This document shows, in pieces, positions 32,731-43,100 of a stretch of 64,000 bases of DNA (positions are counted from its first letter, which is position 1; each line of letters starts with the position of its first letter). Where the stretch lies: NCBI GenBank assembly GCA_027422505.1, contig JAPQWV010000756.1, positions 1 to 64,000 on the forward strand. Direction: 5' to 3'. The stretch is from Craterostigma plantagineum. Lineage: Eukaryota; Streptophyta; Magnoliopsida; Lamiales; Linderniaceae. The notes beneath the pieces were generated by a model. It was not told where the DNA came from, searched no databases, and worked only from the letters and a program-made list of their open reading frames with translations. The translations under genes and the position numbers were made by a program.

Positions 32731-34141
32731 CTAGGCCACAAGGTAAGAAGAATCCATAGCGATCCCCTATAGCACTTGTTTAGCCTTAACATTCTTCTCC
32801 GTCCTCACATAAACTTCTTCCCCCAAGAATTCTTCACCAGCCATAGCCAACACGCAGTATTCTCATCATTCCCATAACCAACGACCGTCACGCCATGGTC
32901 GAGCTCAGTCCCAAACGTCCAAGTAAAAATCCCGCTCTTGTAGAACATAAAGTCCATCCCCCGAGCGTCGGTAGAGATCGAAACGAGCTGATTCGCCATG
33001 GCTTTCTCCAGTGCCGCCTCGCTATTCGGGCACCTTTCGTATCCCGTGATTTTGGTCACATAGACACTTCGTTCTTGTTGCAGGCGCAGTCCGCGGCAAT
33101 GTAGGGGTAGGTTGATTGTGAGGGTATGCCGTTGTTTTTCACAAAGGCGAAGGCATCTTCCATATATCCGCCCGAGCATCCTTAGTCCGTGCTTAGTCAA
33201 CTTTCTTGGAGAGTGACTAGGACATTTTGTCGAGATCGGATGTATGCCTTTTCTGTGGCTGCTATGGCCGAGAATGCCCAACACTTCCTATTGATGGTGA
33301 TACACAAATAGACAGACTGATGTATTTTGTAAGTTATTAGATGAGAGAATACCATATTTGGTCCTCCTAATGTTGCGGTATTTCGGACCATTGTTCGTTT
33401 GGCCAACCTAGTTCTCAATGTTAACGGTATAGCATTGGTCGTACAGTTAACCATTGATTGGACGTCATAACTATCCGGACCATAAAAATTCGGTCTCGTT
33501 AGTTCCGCCCGTATTTCCGTCCAAATGGTTAAATTGACCTGGAGACCAGATGACACTATTATGTAATATTGAGAAGACTAAAAAATGGCGACAATGGTCC
33601 AAAAAAACCCCATATTCAAAACAGTAGGCACCAAAAATGGTATTTGCCCTAATAAGTTCATTGTAATTACAAGATACAAAAGAAACTATTGATCGAAGTT
33701 TTTAGTTACCACATTGGCCTTGGATCTTAGACTGGAGTGATGACCCCATTCTTCCTCCAGTCCATGCTAGAAGGCCCTGCACTCACGTTCTCATACTTGA
33801 AAGGCGTCGCTGTCGATGACGACGAAGGCATGATCTTTAGTTGATTTCTAGTAGCCTTAAGCTCCTCATAGGTCATATTGGCAAACACATTGATCCCAAG
33901 CTTGTATGGGCTTGTTGTTGTCTTTGTTGGATGCTTCGACGTAACCTACGCTGCCGGCGAAAATCTTGAGGCGGTGGACCTTTTCTTGGTCGTCTCTACA
34001 AACACAATCGTAGTGCATCATCCACTGCTCGTGCCTTTCTAAAATGGAAAAGGTACCATTTCCGTTCTCAATGGAAAAAATACTGCTTCGATTATTTCTT
34101 ATTGTTGTGTATGAGAGAATAGAAGTATGGAGGGATTGCAT
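32731..34141 (-). pseudogene. papain-family (C1A) cysteine protease pseudogene, two exons
   Basis: Exon 1 (34141 to about 33695, minus) encodes a signal-like start, the I29 inhibitor propeptide (ILERHEQWMMHYD, EKVHRLKIFAGSVGYVEASN) and the mature start SSMDWRKNGVITPV, then a stop caused by an inserted base. Exon 2 (about 33288 to 32731) has the catalytic cysteine block CWAFSAIAA, then, frameshifted, GCSGGYMEDAFAF, then ITGYERCPNSEAALEKAMAN, the catalytic histidine LDHGVTVVGYG, and the asparagine VKNSWGKKF. The expected GIAMDSSYLVA end is at about 32765-32731 in another frame. About 400 bases of intron lie between. Papain-like enzymes of this SAG12-like type are vacuolar or secreted. At least four frame disruptions make it a pseudogene. 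Confidence 0.88.
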
Positions 34142-34195
34142 GGGTTTTGTTGGGGTTTGCTTTGATTTGTGAACAACTTGATCTATGAATGTACG

Positions 34196-34203
34196 TATTT
34201 ATA
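34196..34203 (-). promoter_or_regulatory. TATA box of the protease pseudogene
   Basis: TATAAATA on the minus strand, 55 bases upstream of the ATG at 34141. Its retention shows the promoter copy came with the gene, so the locus is a decayed gene copy and not a processed retrocopy; the intron supports this too. Confidence 0.6.
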
Positions 34204-34229
34204 GAGAAACTATGGAGAAAACATATCTC

Positions 34230-34855
34230 CAATGTTTAACACGGGCACCAATTTAGTCTTCGATGTTTCGCGTAAAGTCCTCGATGTTGTCGATTTTGAA
34301 CCAAATTGGTCCCGCCGTTAATAGACCGCCAATTTGGATGAAAAAATTGACACGTGTCACCATGCGATGAGTCGGACTTAAAAAATAATAAAATTTAACC
34401 TTAAAAAAAGAAAAGAAAAATAAAGTAAATTAAAAATAAGAGAATAAAAATAATTTTAATTAGAAAAATGAAATAAAAATAGTTAACAACAATAAAATTG
34501 AATGGAATAAAAAATAAAAAATGTCAGTGTGAGCTTAAGGGGAATTCCCGTTCTCGTCAAAAAGGATGAAATTGTCCCAATTCTCGATTTCGGATTTTTG
34601 GGACAAAACCTAAATTTGTTTAATGTTTACCATATGGATCAATTTATTCTCTGATATTTCGCGTGAACGATTTGGTCCCTGGTGTTGTAGATTTAATCAA
34701 ATTTGATGAATCGTTTTATGATAGTCAATTTGGATGAAAAATTGACATGTGTTGACACAAGATTAGTCAAAATTAAAAAATAATAGGATTAACATTATAA
34801 AGAGAACATAATAATGAAAATGAAAAATAAAATGAAAAACTATAATAAAAATAAA

Positions 34856-34915
<60 letters not shown>

Positions 34916-35680
34916 GATATATATCCAAAAATAATATTAATAAATAAATTGTAAAAATTAAAAAAGAAACGTAAAAAAGTACATAATTACTTTTTGTCTT
35001 ACTTAAATAAAGAAAATGTAAAAATTGCCACTAGAAGTTTATGGAGAATCCCGGTATCCAGCACTCCCTGTTAAGTTAATGTGGATGACTGCACAATCTT
35101 CGACACCACGGAGATTGTTTTTGAAAAATTACTCAATTTAAATGTTATCATATAGAACCCTCGTTTCTAATTAAATTTACTGGCGGATTTTCGCAATGTA
35201 AGTCGCGGAAGACCTGTCAATTTTAATTTATTTTTACGAAAAAAATAAATCGAGATATGGAACGATTTCATGTGGATTAATATTATGGGAATGGGGGATT
35301 CCGAGTAAACCTATGATATTTTTTAATTTTTCTATTGTTATTATCTTTTATTTATTTTATTTCTATTTTGTAAGTAGATTTTTATTTTTCATGTTTATTG
35401 TTGTAATGTTTTTATCTTTATTAATCATTTTTTTGATATATTTCATAATCTTCTCGCTTTATCTTTTAATTTATCATAATTACAATTTAGTTTATTAATT
35501 TAATATTTTTTTATTGGTATATATTTTTTTAATTTTTACGTTCAACCAATTCGCATGGCGATCGATACATGTCATTTTTCATCCAAATTGACAGCCAACT
35601 AACGGTAGAACCAATTCCGTGCAAAATCGACAACATCAGGAAACATCGGGACCATTCTAAGTTTTCTCCTTTTATCGCTA
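34230..35680. repeat. large imperfect inverted-repeat element with GA microsatellite
   Basis: The arm at 34230-34380 (with GATGTTGTCGATTTTG and CAATTTGGATGAAAAA) recurs in reverse complement at about 35545-35680 and, in direct orientation and more diverged, at 34619-34775. The interior is AT-rich and carries a GA dinucleotide run at 34861-34911. No transposase ORF. This is probably a non-autonomous foldback/MULE-like or MITE-like element; no target duplication was established. Confidence 0.55.
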
Positions 35681-35787
35681 TTTATCTAGTTTTCAATACC
35701 GCCAAAATATTATTCTTGTCAGTTTCGTGTTTCTTAAACGTTTCAAGAACAGATAGAAGTGTTAATCTGGTGTTATTCTGAATAAAG

Positions 35788-36412
35788 TTATTTATCTGTA
35801 TAGCTTAACATAGAACGAACCATATCTAATAAAGTTCGGTTTCTACGTTCAGCCACGCCATTCAACTGTGGCGTGCCGGGCGGAGTCATCGGTGATACAT
35901 TACCGTTCTCCTTCAAGAACTGGTCAAACTCGACACTCATGTACTCGCCACCTCGATCCGATCGAATGGCTTTAATGAGTTTCGATGTTTGGTTTTCCAC
36001 CAACGCCTTATACTCCTTGAACCTTTCAAGTGCATCAACTTTATATCTCATCATACACTAGTCCATAACGACTGTGATCATCCGTAAAGGTAATAAAATA
36101 GTGGAAGTCACCCCGAGCTTTCACATTGAATGGCCCGCAAACGTCTGTGTGAATTAAATCGAGAATTTCCGTGGCTCTATTAAAAGTCCGGGTGAAGGGT
36201 AATCGGGTCATTTTACCTTGGAGGCACGACTCACAAGTCGGATAGGGATCTGATCCCAACGGTGTCAATATCCCGTTTTTCTCCAACTCGTAGATCTTGC
36301 GATCTCCAACATGACCTAATCGAAGATGCCGCAAGTATCTCGCATTTATTCCCGACTTCCGTTTATTTGTGACAGTATTCACAGATATGTCCTGGGTATT
36401 TAAATAGTACAA
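35788..36412 (-). pseudogene. Ty1/copia integrase fragment
   Basis: Zinc domain block LRHLRLGHVGDRKIYELEKN and CESCLQGKMTRLPF, then HTDVCGPFNVKARGDF, FTDDHSRYG, a frameshift near 36050, RSDRGGEYMSVEFDQFLKEN and PPGTPQLNGVAERRNRTLL. This gives the D, D and E of the integrase core. No protease, RT or LTR adjoins, so it is an isolated piece. It differs from the other copia integrases in this window (TPPGTPQ versus TPQQ), so it belongs to another lineage. Confidence 0.85.
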
Positions 36413-36660
36413 ACCATTAAATAGTGTCGCGCTGCCAACATTTTTATTTCGATACCTAATGTGTAATAAAAACTATAATTTAAAAAAAAACTCGTTAGCC
36501 TGTTCGCGAACACGAGTGAGCTCAAGCCTCGTGCTCGACATAAATGGGCTCGAGCCGAGGTTTTATCGGAACTTACGAGCCGGTTTGGCTTATCTTTCAC
36601 CCCTTGTTTTATTTTATCCTATTAACTTTACCTCTATGATTTTTCAATCGAACGATTTGA
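36413..36660. other. unassigned spacer with GAGCTCGAGCC-type words
   Basis: Contains GCCTGTTCGCGAACACGAGT and GGGCTCGAGCCGAGG near 36495-36560, similar to terminal parts of some plant hAT-like repeats, but no ends or duplication were found. No gene. Confidence 0.35.
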
Positions 36661-37160
36661 GCGTTTTATGACTTTCGATCGAAACTGCATTTTCCCAATT
36701 TTAAAATAATTTCAATTATTGAATTTAACTTTTGGCCGAAACTGACTGACTTTCGATCGACACTGTAGCCAAATCAAAATTGATCGATCGAATTCCAGTT
36801 TCGCCCGAAACCCATTTCCAGATACAATTTCACGACGTTCGGCGAAACTGATTTTTCCCAATTTGATTTTGACTTTCGACCGAAACTTGTTTAAATTAAA
36901 TCTGATTTTCGATCGAAACTGAATTTAATTTCACTTTCGCCGAAATAACCTAAATTGAACATGACTTTCGATCGAAACCACACTCTAAATTGAACTTATG
37001 ATTTAAATTGCACGATGCACATTGTCGCCCGAAACTTAAAACCAATTAAAATTGAATTGAAATTTGAACTTTGATCGAAACTACCTTACACGATAACTTA
37101 CTACACTTCGTTTCGCCGACTGCTTACTTCAATTTCACTTTGTTTCTATCGACGAAATTT
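36660..37160. repeat. cluster of TTTCGATCGAAA words (about 13 copies)
   Basis: Variants of CTTTCGATCGAAACTG (also TTTCGCCCGAAAC, TTTCGACCGAAAC, TTTCGCCGAAA) occur every 30-45 bases. The consensus is a palindrome, so both strands read alike. The cluster ends just before the start of the extra ORF at about 37291, the place held by the TTTGCGAA cluster in the other element family. Role unknown. Confidence 0.78.
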
Positions 37161-37290
37161 AGTCATAATTTTTGCAAAATTTCTCTAAGTCCTAACATGC
37201 TTAACAACGTATTAAATAGTTTTGCATAATCTCTAAGTCAAAATGGTCGATTTTCACTAATCCATTGTGCTTATCTCGCAGGTATACTAA

Positions 37291-38407
37291 AATGGTACGT
37301 CTAATCGATGAAGTTTTCGCTACGAAGGACTGAGCACAGGGGCCACCAAATAACTTCCAACTCGACTTTGCCAATACCTCGTGCCCAGATCCTATCATTA
37401 TTAAAATCCTCGAAAACCACCCTCTAAAAATCGCCCTAAACATCACCGAGGTCGTCCCTGAAGTATATGTGCAGCAATTCTGGTCCACCCTTCAAAAACC
37501 AACCAATAACCCAAAAATAACCACCCTTTCCGCCAAAATCGACAACACCATAGTTGTCCTTACTCCATCTATTCTCCGTTCCATACTAAACCTACCTCAT
37601 TCACTCCTATATGATCCCCATCCCTCCAACGACGACTTAATCAGGGACTTCCTATTCATGGGCCACAAACCTAACGCCCAAAACACCATACACTTACCTG
37701 AGTTCACTGCCAAAGACATCCCTGCACCTTGGAGGACTCTGTTTCTCGTTGTCAACAAGTGCCTCTCGCCAAAGCACTCCGGGTCCGACAAGTGCAACCG
37801 GAACATCATGCTTATCTTCCATGGGATCGTCTTCAATAGAAATTATGATGTCGCCCAACTCATCTGGTCGGACATCCTCGATCAACTGCGAAGGCGAGGT
37901 CTTGGACCAACGAAGCCGGTGCTCCCTTACTTACGGTGGCTACCTGTCATCGTCCAACATTTCGTGGATCTTCATCCCGAAATCGAACGCCGACCGAGAG
38001 ACGAGGGTTATCAATCTCCGCAGCTCATAAAAGTCCAATCGACGAAGAGCAAAATCGATCAGGAGGCCATGATCATCCCAGACCACTTACTTCGCCTCCT
38101 CGATCCGAATGAGCCGGAGCTACGCAAATATATGCAAGCCAACAACCTCGACGACGTCCCCGTGGCTCAACACAACCCAGTTGAACCTAACCTAGGGATA
38201 AGCCAACCCCCAGAGCCAAATGTATGTCTAGGAAGCTCCTCATCCCCACAGCCAAAACAAAAGCGCAAATCCAAAGGGGATGACAGGGGAGGACAACAGG
38301 AACGGCGTACAAAGCAAAAACACAATCGTATTCCTCAGCCAACTAGTCCACAAACAAGTCGGGATGAACCAATAGGTCAGGGGATGACTTTGTCTTCCCC
38401 CGAGTAG
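37291..38407 (+). CDS. extra 3' ORF of second SIRE-like family, N-terminal domain
   Basis: A first ATG at 37291 is followed in the same frame by a TGA at about 37330, then the frame is open to 38407: NNFQLDFANTS, VYVQQFWSTL, LRSILNLP, LIRDFLFMGH, PAPWRTLFLVVNKCLSPKHS, FHGIVFNRNYDV and LPYLRWLPVIVQHFVDLHP. It aligns along its length with the minus-strand ORF at 20737-19602. Conservation across two diverged families shows the domain has been under selection. It ends at TAG 38405-38407, and the next part continues in another frame at 38473, so this copy is broken by a stop or frameshift. No known biochemical role. Confidence 0.78.
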
Positions 38408-38472
38408 AAGTCGCGACATCGGGTCCAATCGCACAAACTACCCTCCCCAGCCACTCAATCATCTCCCAACAG

Positions 38473-40737
38473 ATGATTGTTTCACATACTCACGAGGTGC
38501 CACGTCATTCATCACCACCTCGCTCGGAGGTGGTTGATGTAATAAGCAGTCCTCAGCCTCAGACTGCACCTTCCTTGATCACAACGAGTCTAGTGCCCTC
38601 ACCTTCCATAATTTTTCCACTTTCTAGGACACTACCATTGGTTTCTGCACCTCTAGATCTTAGTGATCTAGACAGAACGCTCCATGATGTCTCCGTACTA
38701 GAGTCTAGTATGGAACTGAGCGGAAGCCCCAACGTAGTCACCATCCCTGCAGCTACGACCTTGGGCCATCAATCTGTGTTTGTCTCAGCATTGATGACAA
38801 CGATGAGCCTCAGTGGCCTCGGTTCTTCAAGTCCTGTGCAAACATGCGGCACATCAGTACCCTCCACTGATGTAGTGACGACGGAACGTCTACGTGACTC
38901 CGTCAGGTTACTTTCCCCATTCGTGACGGAGGCCAGGCTGAATGATCGCCTCGCGGAGTTCGCAAAAGATCTCAGGGACACCATCATGAACCAGGTCTAC
39001 AACGCCATTGGTACCTCCTCTCGAGACAAGGGCAAAGCCCCCGTCACCGAAGCCATACCCACACGAGCCGAGCCGTCCCCTGACTCTGAGGAAGGGCCGT
39101 GGAACGTACCAATCCCGGAACTCATCGACGTTCTACTGGCCAAACTCCGCACTGCACCAAAGTGGACTGCGTATGAAGCGGAGGTCCTCAGACGTGTGGA
39201 GCTTCCCTTCTATCCACCTAACCCCGGCGAGGCCCAGTCTTCAAGACATCCACGTGACGACCCTGACGGTGGGGATCGTCCCGAGGGGGAGAAGACACGA
39301 GAGACAAGGCCTCAGCCTCCTCCGCAGCCACAACCTCGATCCACCCAAACACCTACCAGAACAAAACCACCTACACCCAAACAAACAAAAAAATCCACCC
39401 GAACTACCACTGAAACAACCCAACAGCCCTCCTCACCAACTATGAGCCTCTCACCTCCTCTTCCCACAAGCCAAGATAGCCCTTTGTATCCATCCTCTCC
39501 CATCCTATCCCTACAGACCAACGAACCAATTCAACAAACTGAAGAATTGTACAATCCACACGGCGCTGTGGAAAACTACATCTTCAATGAGGATTGGATA
39601 ACCAAGCCTATGGATCCGGCCATGGCTAGAGGGTTGATGGAGAATGCCAGATACTTCTTGATGAAGGCAAACGCCAGCCTGGCCCTAATAGATGACGACG
39701 AACTCGAGGAAGGTGAAGACTACGAAGCAGACATTCCAGAACTTCTCGAGCTACTTCGACACACCGTCATCGATGAGGAATGTCCACCAATGAAGACGAA
39801 GCCAAAGACAAAAGAAGTGGTGGAACTGCCATGGGAGAACGTCAAAGTAACAGTCCCATATCAAGAAGAGATTCGAAGGAGAATCTGGAGGAAGGAGGTT
39901 AGAATCAAGAAACTCGACGAGCTTGAACTAAGAGGACTGAGCCACCTCTCGAGACCTAAAGCGGTCCAGTATCTACTGTCGCTTCGTCGAATCTTGATGT
40001 TCAGAGGACAAGGGGGCGACGTAGACACTCTGAGAAGGGAAGAGGCAAAGAAGCCCAGAATTAGGGAAATTCTGGGAGTTCGCAAAGTGAGGTTTGCTGA
40101 TATGGATATGCCTATCTACATGGTACGGCGAGAGAATGAAGACTACATAGAATTGAATGAAGCCGACCTAGCCTACATCAGAAGAGAAGATGTTGAGCAC
40201 ATTGCAAGGGAATTCAGAACGCTTGGAGCTCTCAAGAAGCCGGAACTCAGACTTGGCTACTACGCATTGAAGAGATTCATTCTACGTCAAGTCAAGTTCA
40301 ACGCAACACATGATCTCCAGATGGCGGTTGAGAGTAACATGAAGAAGGTGAATCTGACAAAGCCATCCTTTGAGGCCCCAGATGCAAGTTATGGTGAAGG
40401 GCACATCTTTAATGAAGACGATGATCCGTCAGTCGTCTATTTCAACTTCAAAGGAGAAAAGAGGATGATGAAGACATCAGAGATTCACAAGTTCAGCGAA
40501 GGAACCTTGCTCATCATAAGGAACAAGCTTAGAAGGATACTCGAGCAGCTAAAGGAAGAAGAATATGAAGTTCAAGAGAAGTACGAAAGGCTGATCGAGA
40601 CCATCTCTGCGAAGATTTCTTTTCGAAGAAGGTTACGTTCGTTCGAGCACTTCTTAGGGCTCAGAAAATCTCCCTACCATGTACAGAAACCCAAGAAGAA
40701 GACAACTACAAGGAAGCCAAAGCAGAAAGGATGCTAA
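38473..40737 (+). CDS. extra 3' ORF of second SIRE-like family, C-terminal 754 codons
   Basis: A long open frame of 754 codons ending at TAA 40735-40737, directly before the polypurine tract. Residues 1-290: low-complexity S/T/P. About 180-260: DRLAEFAKDLRDTIM, RDKGKAPV, VPIPELIDVL. About 290-350: P/T-rich. About 375-500: YIFNEDWITKP, DIPELLELLRH, RIWRKEVRIKKLDELELRGL. 500-680: a charged, probably folded domain with LRSRRI-type and LRLGYYALKRFILRQVKF segments. 680-754: coiled coil (LEQLKEEEYEVQEKYERLIE) and a basic tail. The middle and front match the minus-strand pieces at 18.0-19.3 kb. Its openness suggests recent activity. Function unknown; likely structural or RNA-associated, from composition only. 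Confidence 0.8.
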   Translation: MIVSHTHEVPRHSSPPRSEVVDVISSPQPQTAPSLITTSLVPSPSIIFPLSRTLPLVSAPLDLSDLDRTLHDVSVLESSMELSGSPNVVTIPAATTLGHQSVFVSALMTTMSLSGLGSSSPVQTCGTSVPSTDVVTTERLRDSVRLLSPFVTEARLNDRLAEFAKDLRDTIMNQVYNAIGTSSRDKGKAPVTEAIPTRAEPSPDSEEGPWNVPIPELIDVLLAKLRTAPKWTAYEAEVLRRVELPFYPPNPGEAQSSRHPRDDPDGGDRPEGEKTRETRPQPPPQPQPRSTQTPTRTKPPTPKQTKKSTRTTTETTQQPSSPTMSLSPPLPTSQDSPLYPSSPILSLQTNEPIQQTEELYNPHGAVENYIFNEDWITKPMDPAMARGLMENARYFLMKANASLALIDDDELEEGEDYEADIPELLELLRHTVIDEECPPMKTKPKTKEVVELPWENVKVTVPYQEEIRRRIWRKEVRIKKLDELELRGLSHLSRPKAVQYLLSLRRILMFRGQGGDVDTLRREEAKKPRIREILGVRKVRFADMDMPIYMVRRENEDYIELNEADLAYIRREDVEHIAREFRTLGALKKPELRLGYYALKRFILRQVKFNATHDLQMAVESNMKKVNLTKPSFEAPDASYGEGHIFNEDDDPSVVYFNFKGEKRMMKTSEIHKFSEGTLLIIRNKLRRILEQLKEEEYEVQEKYERLIETISAKISFRRRLRSFEHFLGLRKSPYHVQKPKKKTTTRKPKQKGC

Positions 40738-40746
40738 GGGGGAGAT
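40737..40746 (+). other. polypurine tract
   Basis: AAGGGGGAGAT at 40736-40746 ends immediately before TGTTAGG of the LTR, the position for priming plus-strand DNA. The stop codon of the extra ORF overlaps its first bases. Confidence 0.85.
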
Positions 40747-41061
40747 TGTTAGGAATATATTTAGTAGCATCCTTTATTTTATGTAAAATTGGGTTAGCAT
40801 ATCTAATTAGAAGGTTGTAGTAGTTTGGGGTGACCTATGATATTAAGTCATAGTTTTGTATTGGGCTTTAATATACCAAATAGTTGTGGTATATAAAGCC
40901 CCATTTACCCTAATTAGGGTTTTATCAAAAGAATTAAAAAGGTAAGCCACCTTGTACTTTTCCTTATAAAAACACACACTAACACGCACTCAAGGTGTTC
41001 TTCACGTTTCACACATTCAAACCTCTCTTTTGATCCTTGTTTGGTAATAATAGGGCCAACA
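40747..41061 (+). repeat. 3' LTR of second SIRE-like family, 315 bp
   Basis: Starts TGTTAGGAATATATTTAG and ends GGGCCAACA, so the ends are near-inverted (TGTTAG/CCAACA). A TATATAAAG lies near 40891. The start TGTTAGGAAT is shared with the LTR at 58046-58531 (minus strand). No 5' LTR or pol of this element was found; the element is cut at about 36.6 kb. The likely 5-bp duplication copy is ATGAC at 41062-41066. Confidence 0.75.
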
Positions 41062-41121
41062 ATGACTTATAATATCACGCAGCCACATTCCCAGTGTCAT
41101 GTTTTCATTGAAAACTCAGAT

Positions 41122-43100
41122 CTAAGAGACACCCAACAGGCCTCTTCGAATATTCTCTAGCCTCATCTGTCTTATTAGTCTGGCTGCATAAGCCACATTA
41201 TACAACACATGTTCGTCAACTAGATAGTTCCTATATGGCACTCTTTGACTGTTTGGAAGTGTAGGCAAGCGTGTCTCTTCTATACTCCGCTTATTTGCGA
41301 CCTGAACCTTTTCGCTCAACTCCTTCTCTGAATTGAAAATAGACATTATCTTCAAATAAAACAAAATTAACATAAAATGTATGTAGCGCACATGCAAAAC
41401 TAAGAATGAATCAGGTAGTGCTTGAGAAACACATATTACACACACCTCTGAGATTCGGTGAGTTTCCTCATCGCTTCATTCATAATGTGAATTTGGTTTC
41501 CAACCCATTGTAGAAGTTTCTCCATGGGCTGAATTTTCTGATCAAACCACTTCTCTTATGTATGATGTCGCTTGCTTCTATGTTAGACAATCTTTTATTA
41601 ACTTCAATGAAAGATGATTCAATTTGATTTTTCATGCGCAAACCTTGCTCAGCATAAAAATTAACTATATTTCCCACACCAGCAAGCTCATTCAACGCAT
41701 CATCGACTCCTGGACCAATTCGTTGATAAGCAGACTCTTGAACACATTGAAGTTCAACCGTTGCTTTATTAGATTTTACAGTCCTTCCGCCAAAACCTGT
41801 AGCAGCGTCTTGTATATTCATCTCCTCAACAGGGACACGCGGACAACTCGTTACATTATTTTCGTTATTGTTATCAGAATCATCAGAACAGACCTCAACA
41901 GTCTTAGTGACACCAGACACTCTGCGGTGAATTTCCCCACTAATGCTCAGCCAACAATTGATGCTCGTCCATCGGCTGATCTGCCTGTTGAATGTCGTCA
42001 TTACAGCATGCCTCCTGATAAGAGCATTGGCCAACAGAATCTCCAATTTCTTCAACATTTCCTTCCATCTGTCTTATCAACACACTATCCTCTCGGCAAT
42101 CGGTGGGTGGCGGATGCAGAAAGGAATTCTCAGTAGTCTGTGCAACTTTGTTTTTCAATACTTTATCGGATTTCAAGGATTGATAACATTTTGAGTAGAT
42201 ACGGTCTCGCCTCCTTGAACCTCTACACCGATCACAACATCTTCTTGATATTCGATAAGTAGCTGTTGGCCTTGAACATTTGGCTCATCCCGCCTCATAG
42301 TAAGTCGACGTGTTTTCGCAGAACGCATTACATCTACTTCTCCCATTTCCAATTGCAGGACAATAACTAGAGATGCCACCTGAGCAACACGTCAGTCTGA
42401 CTGTCGTAACATATATTTCTCTACGTCCTCGTCGATATCAGTTCTTTGAGAGTTTTTGTCTCAAAATCATTGTTATCACAGCCACTCTCTGCAACTCTAG
42501 AAAATCCACCCTCCTACTGTACGAATTCATTACTGCCATAGTCAGACAGACGTTCTCGAGGCAATTGTTCAGTGCTCTCCTCAAAAGACTGTCGATCCAA
42601 GGAATATCCAATGTTACTGTCACAAAGAGACTCGAAGACTATGCAGATTCACTCGATGACGACAAAGCAACATGCACAGGGGACTGTAAATGACCCTTCT
42701 TAACATTCTTTAATCGTTGATAACACATGCGCCCAACTGTACTTATCTCCTTTTTTTTTTGCTTTGGTGCAAACTTTTCTTGCAGCCACTCATGCTAGGC
42801 ACACACCCAGAAATATTTCCTTTTCAGTTTCAGAGATCACCTGCTCAGCACCACTATCTAGATTAGACAAAACCGACGGTATGCATACGACTGCAACTCC
42901 ACTCAATAAGGAACTTGTTATCCTCTTGATAACATCAGAACCACCACTCTGTTCAGAAGTACTCGTAGTAAAGAACTCTGCCTTACACTCATCAGCTGTA
43001 GCCTGCAATAAACCCTTCTCCAAGCCGAACTTCGAAACTCCTTCGATTACTTGTTCTATTTTTGGAGAAGCTTTCGTCTTCCATGGATTTTTCTTTGACA
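41122..43100 (-). pseudogene. unrecognised multi-exon gene remnant with coiled coil
   Basis: Minus-strand pieces: 43101-42790 (KKNPWKTKASPKIEQV, L-rich), 42379-42173, 42058-41480 (NFYAEQGLRMKNQIESSFIE, VNKRLSNIEASD, a coiled coil) continuing in the next frame as KIQPMEKLLQWVGNQI and HIMNEAMRKLTESQ, then an intron of about 95 bases (about 41445-41350) and a last exon IMSIFNSEKELSEKVQVANK, NYLVDEHVLYNVAYAARLIR to the stop at 41122. The frameshift near 41560 and broken upstream frames suggest a pseudogene. I do not recognise the family. A DUF1985-like piece at 47.5-47.8 kb in the same orientation could be its 5' part, cut off by gypsy sequence beginning at 43101. Confidence 0.5.

Noticed and set aside
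34861..34911. GA run as a CRISPR-like or functional array
   Set aside because: It is a simple dinucleotide microsatellite. No CRISPR structure was seen in the window, as expected for a plant.
41624..42693. Plus-strand ORFs of 83-170 codons
   Set aside because: The minus strand shows coiled-coil exons with a plausible intron; the plus frames look like shadows.
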